Origin: a virus
DNA: 25,354 nt
Virus record (IMG/VR): IMGVR_UViG_3300035670_001160
Coordinates: 1-25,354 of that record
Strand: one strand, 5' to 3'
The notes beneath the pieces were generated by a model, which was not told the origin of the DNA, did not search any database, and worked only from the letters and a program-made list of their open reading frames with translations. Position numbers and translations under genes: made by a program. This document shows positions 20,030 to 25,354 of the stretch, one piece after another (within the stretch, counting starts at the first letter, position 1; each line of letters opens with the position of its first letter).

Positions 20030-21498
20030 ACAACGACATCATGAACACACCGTCCGAAACCCGTCGGGATCGCTGGGGCCGCTATTTGGTGGTGCCACCG
20101 GCCGGTGGCAAACCTGTCGGCTACACGCGAGCCACGACGGTGGCGAAAGCGTTGGATGACACCTCGAGCCTGATGGCGTGGGGCGAACGCATGACGGCGA
20201 TCGGCCTGTCGGATCGACCCGATCTGCTCGCCCAGGTGCATGAAGCCCGCAACGACAAAACAGCGCTGAACCGGATTTGTGAACGGGCGAAAGAGGCGGG
20301 GGGTGCCACCGTCCGCAGAGACTTGGGCACCGCACTCCACAGCATGCTCGAACAGTCGTTCAACGACGCCACATACGAGCCGCCGGCGGCACACAAGGCT
20401 GATGTGGAGGCGGTTCACGCGCAGCTGCGTCACGCCGGCCTCGAGGTCGTCGCAGGGATGACCGAACGGGTCGTTGTATTGGACGAACATACTATTGCCG
20501 GCACATTCGACCTGTTAGTGCGCGATTTATCGACCGGTGAACTACTCATCGCCGACATCAAAACCGGCAGCAGCGTCGAGTACGGAGCCCTCGGATTCTG
20601 CGTCCAACTAAGCCTGTACGCGCACGCCGACTCGTTGTACGTACAAGGCGAAGCCGGCGACGGCTCACAAGATCAACGCAACCCGATGCCCCAAGTGTCA
20701 CAACAACGGGCCGTCATCATTCACGTCGAACCCGGCTCCGGCCTATGCACCATCCACCAACTTCAACTGCACTGGGAGTTGGCTGAGATGGCGATCGACG
20801 TCCGCTCCTCCAGGTCGATGCGAAACCTGCTGCAACCATGGCAGTCACCGCTGGAAGCGCTCCTCGAGGCCCGCAACACGTGGATCAGAAACAGGATCGC
20901 CGCCTGCACCGAAGCAAACAAGAAACTGCTCGCCACACACTGGCCGCCGTCAATCCTCCCACCGAAGAAAGCGAAGTTGTACACGTCTGCCGAGATTGAC
21001 GACCTGGACGTCGTGTTGGGACGTGTCGAACGTGAACTCGACATCACCTGGCCCACACCCGACCCACGCATCGCCACGATCACCGTCAACAAAGGTGCGC
21101 TACAAGCCTCCCAGGAGCCTCTAGAAGAGCCTGTAAGCCCCGCAGAAGGTGCAGAGCAACCAGACCAGCGTCAACGCCTGAAAGACGCCTACGACGCCCT
21201 GGACGACGACGGGAAATCTTGGATTGCTGCAAGAGTTTGGGAAGCGAACTCGGCGGAACTCCCTATCCGAGTCGCCGAACACCCATCACAACGACGCATC
21301 GCTATCGCTGACGTCATGTTCACCGCCTGGGCGAAACAACTCGACGACAACACCATCCGACACATGATCGCCGCAGTTCTGGGTGACGAAACCGTCACCT
21401 TGGACAGCATCAGTCTCGGGGCCGCACTCGGCTGCCTCGACAACAGGCAAGCCGCTGCGCTTGTCGAACTCACCAACATCACCCAAGGAGCGAACTGA
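20026..21498 (+). CDS. RecB-like PD-(D/E)XK exonuclease
   Basis: 490 residues, ATG overlapping the previous stop (ATGA). The nuclease core shows GTALHSMLEQ (H105), IAGTFDLLV (D162), IADIKTGSS (D177, K179) and FCVQLSLYAHAD (Q194, Y198), which are motifs I-III and the QhxxY motif of RecB/Cas4-type nucleases. The last ~100 residues (QRLKDAYDALDDDGKSWIAA onward) are an added helical domain. It probably resects DNA ends for recombination or host DNA turnover. It is followed by a putative ssDNA-binding protein, a functional pair often seen in phages. An in-frame extension to 19900 overlaps the zinc-ribbon gene and is rejected. Confidence 0.78.
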   Translation: MNNDIMNTPSETRRDRWGRYLVVPPAGGKPVGYTRATTVAKALDDTSSLMAWGERMTAIGLSDRPDLLAQVHEARNDKTALNRICERAKEAGGATVRRDLGTALHSMLEQSFNDATYEPPAAHKADVEAVHAQLRHAGLEVVAGMTERVVVLDEHTIAGTFDLLVRDLSTGELLIADIKTGSSVEYGALGFCVQLSLYAHADSLYVQGEAGDGSQDQRNPMPQVSQQRAVIIHVEPGSGLCTIHQLQLHWELAEMAIDVRSSRSMRNLLQPWQSPLEALLEARNTWIRNRIAACTEANKKLLATHWPPSILPPKKAKLYTSAEIDDLDVVLGRVERELDITWPTPDPRIATITVNKGALQASQEPLEEPVSPAEGAEQPDQRQRLKDAYDALDDDGKSWIAARVWEANSAELPIRVAEHPSQRRIAIADVMFTAWAKQLDDNTIRHMIAAVLGDETVTLDSISLGAALGCLDNRQAAALVELTNITQGAN

Positions 21499-21500
21499 CC

Positions 21501-21911
21501 ATGTCATTCGATGATTTCATGGGCGGCGACAAACTGCCCGCCTACAAGTTCACCAACCCCGGCGACACCATCCGAGGCCAGATCTGCAACGTGTCGAAGC
21601 TCGAGGACCGGGCACCTGACGGCACCGTCAAGAAATGGCCGGACGGTTCCCCGATGCATGTGTTCGTGTTCGACCTCGCCACCGGTCTCGACGGCAAAAC
21701 CGACTGGGCGGTGTGGGTGCGCGGCAACATGGTCACCGCCGTACGCGAAGCATTGCGTGCCGCCAACTTGAAGCCGTCGGATCGGCCGATCCTCTCCATC
21801 AAGTTCACAGAACTCGGTGAACCAACGAAGAAGGGGTATGCGCCGCCGAAACTGTTCAAAGCGAAGGCTGAACCGGCACCGAATGTGATCGTGTCCGACG
21901 ACGACTTCTGA
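21501..21911 (+). CDS. Putative ssDNA-binding protein with acidic C-terminus
   Basis: 136 residues from ATG 21501, ribosome site AAGGAG at 21485-21490. The beta-rich body (YKFTNPGDTIRGQICNVSKL, PMHVFVFDLATGLDGKTDWA, LSIKFTELGEPTKKGYAPPK) has the length and strand pattern of an OB fold. It ends VIVSDDDF, an acidic tip with terminal Phe like the protein-docking tail of SSB proteins (DDDIPF in E. coli). Placement right after the RecB-like nuclease supports a role in replication or recombination. No residue proves DNA binding, so the call remains tentative. Confidence 0.58.
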   Translation: MSFDDFMGGDKLPAYKFTNPGDTIRGQICNVSKLEDRAPDGTVKKWPDGSPMHVFVFDLATGLDGKTDWAVWVRGNMVTAVREALRAANLKPSDRPILSIKFTELGEPTKKGYAPPKLFKAKAEPAPNVIVSDDDF

Positions 21912-21914
21912 ACG

Positions 21915-22367
21915 ATGCGAATCAATCCTGAAGCACCCGGCTTCGACCTCGTACTCGACGTCGACGAAGCCACGCATGGCAACCGAATCAACTTGGAACA
22001 CGTCGCAGACCGAGAGGAACGCAACATGAAACGACGGGTGCTGAAGGATGACTCGGACACCACCTGGCGTCTCATCATCGGCAAACAAACCGAGATCGAG
22101 GCGCCAGGTGACTGGGTAGAACAAGCAGCCTGCCGAGGCCACCAGAAACTGTTCGTCTACCCACAATCCAACATCCTCGTCGCACGCGAAGCCGCCTACC
22201 GAGGCATGTCCGAACGAGCCGTCGCAATCTGCCACCGCTGCCCCGTACTCATCGAATGCCGCCGCTGGGCGCTCACCAGCCCTGATCCGGCAGTCGACAT
22301 GGTCGCCGGTGGACTCACCCCGTGGGAACGACGCGCCATCCGCCGCAAACATCTCAAGCCGACATGA
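21915..22367 (+). CDS. WhiB-like iron-sulfur transcription regulator 1
   Basis: 150 residues from ATG 21915. A shorter start at ATG 22026 (113 residues) has the better ribosome site (GAGAGGA at 22012-22018), so the first 37 residues are uncertain. The four cluster-binding Cys are at 73, 106, 109 and 115 (ACRG, then CHRCPVLIEC), the C...CxxCx5C pattern of Wbl proteins. AGGLTPWERRAIRRKHLKP is the following turn and basic segment; here AGG replaces the usual GVWGG. Wbl proteins bind a [4Fe-4S] cluster and the host sigma factor. Phage versions, such as WhiB of TM4, can interfere with host regulators. Confidence 0.85.
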   Translation: MRINPEAPGFDLVLDVDEATHGNRINLEHVADREERNMKRRVLKDDSDTTWRLIIGKQTEIEAPGDWVEQAACRGHQKLFVYPQSNILVAREAAYRGMSERAVAICHRCPVLIECRRWALTSPDPAVDMVAGGLTPWERRAIRRKHLKPT

Positions 22368-22543
22368 CACCCGACGAAGGGTTCCTCGAGTACGCCGGCC
22401 TACTCACCAAGTTCACCGACCTCGCCGTCGGACAACGCAACCGGCTCATACGTGAAGGAGTCGACGAACGCATCGCCGACCAAACCTGCGCCCAACTGCT
22501 GTTGATCCTGCTCACATCGTTTCTCAACCGGACCAAAACCTGA
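22364..22543 (+). CDS. Small helical protein between the two WhiB genes
   Basis: 59 residues, ATG overlapping the previous stop (ATGA). MTPDEGFLEYAGLLTKFTDL, then RNRLIREGVDERIADQTCAQ, then LLLILLTSFLNRTKT. It reads as three helices, the last one hydrophobic. The single Cys and absence of CxxC exclude a WhiB fragment. Position between two WhiB genes hints at a regulatory accessory, but nothing in the sequence shows it. The antisense frame is also open, which is common here and carries no weight. Confidence 0.58.
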   Translation: MTPDEGFLEYAGLLTKFTDLAVGQRNRLIREGVDERIADQTCAQLLLILLTSFLNRTKT

Positions 22544-22562
22544 ACCTGCCCTGGACCAAACC

Positions 22563-22979
22563 ATGACCGACGTCAACCCGATCGACCTCGCCCGCCCCAC
22601 ATGGATGCAACACGCAGCCTGCCGAGGCATGGACGCCGACCTGTTCATGCCAGAACGTGGCGACATCGACACACTCAACCAAGCCAAAGCAGTGTGCCGA
22701 AACTGTCACGTCCGCCACCAATGCCTCGAATACGGCCTCGAAGAGAAATACGGGGTATGGGGAGGCATGCCCGAATCCGCACGACGCAAACTACGCGCCC
22801 AGCGATACGCAGAAACCGGTGTCAAATGGGATCGGCGACGCAAACCGATCGAACACGGCACCGTCGCCGGCTACCACGCCCACAAACGGCGTCGAGAAGA
22901 ACCCTGCGAAGCGTGCCGCCGGGCGAACAGCATCAACTCGATGGAACGCAAGGCACGACGTGAAGCACGGAACGCGTAG
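22563..22979 (+). CDS. WhiB-like regulator 2 with C-terminal HGT...CxxC extension
   Basis: 138 residues. A canonical Wbl domain: C20 (HAACRGMDADLF), then C45, C48, C54 (VCRNCHVRHQCLEYGL), and the full EKYGVWGGMPESARRKLR turn and basic helix. Residues ~95-135 add a second motif, IEHGTVAGYHAHKRRREEPC with EACRRAN (C115, C118), a short block common in actinobacterial phage proteins. The next gene starts with a second copy of that block. It likely binds an iron-sulfur cluster and a host sigma factor and redirects transcription. The start has no strong ribosome site; it lies 19 bases after the previous stop. Confidence 0.9.
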   Translation: MTDVNPIDLARPTWMQHAACRGMDADLFMPERGDIDTLNQAKAVCRNCHVRHQCLEYGLEEKYGVWGGMPESARRKLRAQRYAETGVKWDRRRKPIEHGTVAGYHAHKRRREEPCEACRRANSINSMERKARREARNA

Positions 22980-23460
22980 CAGCTACGTCGCAGGTTGCCG
23001 CTGTCAACCATGCCGGCAAGCAAACACCGACTACGCACGCACTCTCGAACGACGGCACCGACGCAACCGATACGGCATCGATCCGTTCGAAACCGTACAA
23101 CTCGTCGACGTCAAAGAAACTCGGCGACATCTCGCATGGTTGAACTCGCAAGGCATCGGGCTTCGCACCATCGTCGACCAAACCGGCCTCTCACGTTCAA
23201 ATCTGCAACGCATCGTTCGAGGTGACCGCAAACAGATCACGGCACGAACAGCCGACCGCATCCTCGCCATCGGCTTACACCGCACACCGCCACCGTTCGT
23301 CGACGCCGACCAAGCCTGGCAGATTATTCGCACACTCAACGCTCGAGGACTGTCTAACGCCGAGATCGCACGACGACTCGGATTGAAACGGCCAGCTGTG
23401 CAAATCAGCCGCATCAAAGTGCGACGTGAAACACTCGACCGCCTCCGCCAACTGCTCTAA
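22960..23460 (+). CDS. Double helix-turn-helix DNA-binding protein with HGT/CxCxxC N-terminus
   Basis: 166 residues from GTG 22960, overlapping the WhiB gene by 20 bases. It opens with KHGTRSSYVAGCRCQPCRQA (C13, C15, C18), a block common at the start of actinophage DNA-binding proteins. Two helix-turn-helix units follow: IGLRTIVDQTGLSRSNLQRI (~66-85) plus VRGDRKQITARTADRIL, and LNARGLSNAEIARRLGLKRP (~126-145) plus AVQISRIKV. Residue use is basic throughout. It should bind DNA as a transcription regulator. The open frame extends far upstream to 22657, but that part is antiphase to the WhiB gene and is rejected. Confidence 0.8.
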   Translation: MKHGTRSSYVAGCRCQPCRQANTDYARTLERRHRRNRYGIDPFETVQLVDVKETRRHLAWLNSQGIGLRTIVDQTGLSRSNLQRIVRGDRKQITARTADRILAIGLHRTPPPFVDADQAWQIIRTLNARGLSNAEIARRLGLKRPAVQISRIKVRRETLDRLRQLL

Positions 23461-23475
23461 CCCGAGGACTGCCCC

Positions 23476-23931
23476 ATGAACCTCGAACCCATCACCATGC
23501 GCAGCCCATGCCAGAAATGTGGCTCCATCGAAGGCAGCATCGAAGTGCGCAACGGGCAACGCTGCGTCACCTGCGACCACTGCGGCACCTGGTGCTACAA
23601 CGCACCCAAAGACGAACGCGAACAGGTGCGGTCAAGACCCAACCTCAAACCGTCGGTCAGAGCCCGAGTGTTGGCGACACACAGCCACCAGTGCGTCAGC
23701 TGTGGCAGATCACCCGCCCTACACGGCGTCGTACTCCACATCGACCACATGCTGCCGGTCGAGGCCGCCAAACGAGCTGGCTGCTACGACGCACTCATCG
23801 AAAGCGAATGGAACCTCGTACCGCTCTGCGAGGAATGCAACCTCGGTAAATCAGACGACATCAACGCCACACACATCGCACTCATGTACCGAGTCCTCAT
23901 GATCAAAGCACTGCCCAAAGGAACGCCATGA
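23476..23931 (+). CDS. HNH endonuclease with N-terminal zinc ribbon
   Basis: 151 residues from ATG 23476, 15 bases after the previous stop; GAGGA at 23463-23467. An N-terminal ribbon has CQKC (12, 15) and CVTCDHC (30, 33, 36). The HNH core is CVSCGRSPAL (73, 76), LHIDHMLPVE (D90, H91), EWNLVPLCEECNLGKSD (N113, C118, C121, N122). The extra Cys pairs hold a structural zinc. It would nick or cut double-stranded DNA. Being a free-standing gene, it may be a homing-type enzyme or a packaging/host-takeover nuclease. It overlaps the GIY-YIG gene next door by 4 bases. Confidence 0.83.
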   Translation: MNLEPITMRSPCQKCGSIEGSIEVRNGQRCVTCDHCGTWCYNAPKDEREQVRSRPNLKPSVRARVLATHSHQCVSCGRSPALHGVVLHIDHMLPVEAAKRAGCYDALIESEWNLVPLCEECNLGKSDDINATHIALMYRVLMIKALPKGTP

Positions 23932-24581
23932 GCTGCGATCTGTACCGGCTGTACGACGTAAAAGGCCAACTGCTTTACGTTGGCATCTCGTGGTCGGCAA
24001 TGTCCCGACTTGCGCAACACAAGAACGAGAAACGTTGGTGGAAAACAGTTGCTCGAGTTGACATCGAACACTTTGCTACGCGGAAACAGGCGATACAGGC
24101 TGAATCGGCGGCGATCAAGAACGAGCAGCCTGTCCACAATATTGCCGGGCGAGGCAGCTTTCTCGACGGCATCGAGGTGTGGGAATCGCAGCGGAGGCCC
24201 GGTGGCCCAGGGTCAAGAAGGCGACGAAGCATGCCGAACACATTTGCTGGAAAAGTTGTCATCAACGGCAGGGCTCTGCGAGTAAGTGGAATGCAAAGCG
24301 AAGATGCAGCGCGAGAGAAGCTCGCCGGATTAGTAGCCGCTCATCTGGAAGCCGCACAGGTCGGGTTAGGGCAACTCAATCCGCTACCTCTTGAGCGCTG
24401 GCCCGACAATCCAGTACTGAACTTGGACATGACAGCCGAGTTGCTCGGCATTAGCAAAGAAGCGGCACGCATAGCGGTGAAGAACGGGAGCATTCCTTCT
24501 ATCTGCGTTGGTGGTCGGTTCTTGGTGCTCAAGTACCCACTACTGAGGGCCGTTCACCCCGATATGGAGACAGCCGCATGA
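23928..24581 (+). CDS. GIY-YIG nuclease fused to an excisionase-type DNA-binding domain
   Basis: 217 residues, ATG overlapping the HNH stop (ATGA). The GIY-YIG domain is at the N-terminus: LYRLYD (5-10), LLYVGIS (15-21), R27, H31, a Glu at 59 (AIQAESAAIKNEQPVHN) and N71. Residues ~95-125 are a basic linker with TFAGKVVINGRALRVSG. Residues ~166-206 (LDMTAELLGISKEAARIAVK, then IPSICVGGRFLVLKYPLL) form a MerR/excisionase-like winged helix. Composition differs from its neighbours: in a hand-counted 60-base sample (24241-24300) GC is 50% versus 63% at 24661-24720. This suggests recent acquisition. A homing-type or targeted nuclease is the likely role. Confidence 0.75.
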   Translation: MSCDLYRLYDVKGQLLYVGISWSAMSRLAQHKNEKRWWKTVARVDIEHFATRKQAIQAESAAIKNEQPVHNIAGRGSFLDGIEVWESQRRPGGPGSRRRRSMPNTFAGKVVINGRALRVSGMQSEDAAREKLAGLVAAHLEAAQVGLGQLNPLPLERWPDNPVLNLDMTAELLGISKEAARIAVKNGSIPSICVGGRFLVLKYPLLRAVHPDMETAA

Positions 24582-25354
24582 ACCCTGCCTACGCCACACC
24601 ACCTGCCAACGTCCTCGACGAAGCACTCCAGCTCGCAGCGCTCGGATGGCGCGTCCTGCCGATCAAACCCGGCCACAAACGGCCACCCATGACCGCATGG
24701 CAAGACGCCGCCACCAACGACCCCGCAACAATCCGCAACTGGTTCACCGGCCTCTACCGCGACCACGGACTCGGCGTCGCCACCGGACAACTCCCCGACG
24801 GCCACTACCTGTTCGTCGTCGACGTCGACGAACACGACCCCGCAGCATCAGGCTCAGACACACTGCACGACCTCGAGACAGCAAACGGCGCATTGCCGGC
24901 GACAGTCGAAGTACTCACCGGGTCGGACGGCCGACACATCTACCTGACATCACCAACACCTGTACACAACGACGCCGGAAAGCGGCTCGGCCCAGGACTC
25001 GACATTCGTGGCGTCGGCGGCCAAGTCCTCGCACCACCAACCATCCACCCCAACGGACGACCATACGAATGGCTCGCCGACCATAGCCCATCTGATATCA
25101 CCGTCGCCGAAGCACCGTCCTGGCTGCTCGAACGGCTCGCACCGATCGAACCCGCCACACCACCACGAACAGTCGAACCATCGGCATGGGATGTGATCGA
25201 CGACGGCCCCGCAGCACGATTCAACGCCGCCACCACCTGGCCCGAACTCCTCCAAGCCGACGGCTGGACACACACCCACACCGACCGCAACGGCGAACAA
25301 CACTGGACACGACCAGGCAAAAACCCGCAAGAAGGCACCTCAGCCACCGTCGGC
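24578..25354 (+). CDS. Bifunctional primase-polymerase, N-terminal part, cut by window end
   Basis: 259 residues visible; the frame is open to the last base. ATG overlaps the previous stop (ATGA). The prim-pol core is clear: LGWRVLPIKPGHKRPPMTAW near the N-terminus, GLGVATGQL, YLFVVDVDEHD (D82, D84 for metal), VEVLTGSDGRHIYLTSPTP (H120) and GLDIRGVGGQVLAPPTIHPN (D142). The family makes primers and copies DNA, and its phage members usually carry a C-terminal helicase, which would lie beyond the window. The coding strand is extremely A/C-rich here. Confidence 0.9.
   Translation, partial: MNPAYATPPANVLDEALQLAALGWRVLPIKPGHKRPPMTAWQDAATNDPATIRNWFTGLYRDHGLGVATGQLPDGHYLFVVDVDEHDPAASGSDTLHDLETANGALPATVEVLTGSDGRHIYLTSPTPVHNDAGKRLGPGLDIRGVGGQVLAPPTIHPNGRPYEWLADHSPSDITVAEAPSWLLERLAPIEPATPPRTVEPSAWDVIDDGPAARFNAATTWPELLQADGWTHTHTDRNGEQHWTRPGKNPQEGTSATVG

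Noticed and set aside
21504-22370. 288-codon open frame on the - strand opposite the SSB-like and WhiB genes
   Set aside because: Spans two well-supported + strand genes and their boundary; composition is a mirror of theirs.
22657-22959. Upstream extension of the double-HTH gene
   Set aside because: This part is out of frame with a canonical WhiB gene and has low-complexity Asn/Thr/Arg sequence; the recognised protein begins at MKHGT (22960).
1-25354. tRNA genes, integrase, attachment site, rRNA
   Set aside because: I found no cloverleaf with a recognisable TTC-loop, no tyrosine or serine recombinase motif and no candidate att core by reading; a tRNA scan could still overturn this.

Overview
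The window reads as part of a tailed, siphovirus-type bacteriophage genome, 25,354 bases long and cut at both ends. Every supportable gene lies on the + strand. Genes are packed with 1-8 base overlaps (ATGA, GTGA, TGATG, GTGGCTGA) and no gene-free stretch exceeds about 110 bases. The host is most likely an actinobacterium: two WhiB-like proteins are encoded (a family known only from Actinomycetota and their phages), GTG starts are frequent, and GC is roughly 60% in hand-counted samples. No terminase, portal, integrase, tRNA or CRISPR is visible; terminase and portal would be expected just upstream. There is no evidence here about whether the phage is temperate.

Layout. 1-2212: end of the prohead protease, HK97-fold major capsid protein, a strong hairpin and a small head protein. 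2205-5027: four overlapping sugar-type genes (two glycosyltransferase-like proteins, an NAD-dependent epimerase/dehydratase, a SAM methyltransferase) set inside the head cassette. 5027-11104: head-tail connector, tail terminator-like protein, tail tube protein, tail assembly chaperones with a canonical CCCAAAA -1 frameshift site, a gp10-like protein, tape measure protein and tail hub protein. 11113-12398: fibre-like protein and a putative assembly protein. 12395-14117: small membrane peptide, small HTH-like protein, calcineurin-like phosphoesterase and a small unknown. 14134-15067: M15-type endolysin, coiled-coil membrane protein and holin candidate. 15064-16119: a second fibre/appendage protein. 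16153-17190: zinc-binding peptide, unknown peptide, PD-(D/E)XK nuclease and an SLT-type lysozyme.

17233-20029 is an accessory array of small proteins. Seven successive genes from 17916 to 19457 have starts that overlap the preceding stop in an identical 8-base GTGGCTGA junction, and three of the junctions are near-identical 38-base repeats. 20026-25354 is the DNA metabolism and regulation side: RecB-like exonuclease, putative ssDNA-binding protein, two WhiB-like proteins, a double-HTH protein, HNH endonuclease, a GIY-YIG/HTH fusion, and the N-terminal half of a primase-polymerase.

The structural genes build capsid and tail. The sugar genes may decorate virion proteins, the 14-17 kb genes lyse the cell, and the right-hand genes copy phage DNA and reset transcription. 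Although transcription appears to run one way throughout, the coding strand changes from G/T-rich on the left to A/C-rich on the right. This suggests a replication-linked or historical boundary somewhere between about 15 and 19 kb. The least explained parts are the GTGGCTGA gene array, the capsid-adjacent sugar module and the GIY-YIG/HTH fusion.
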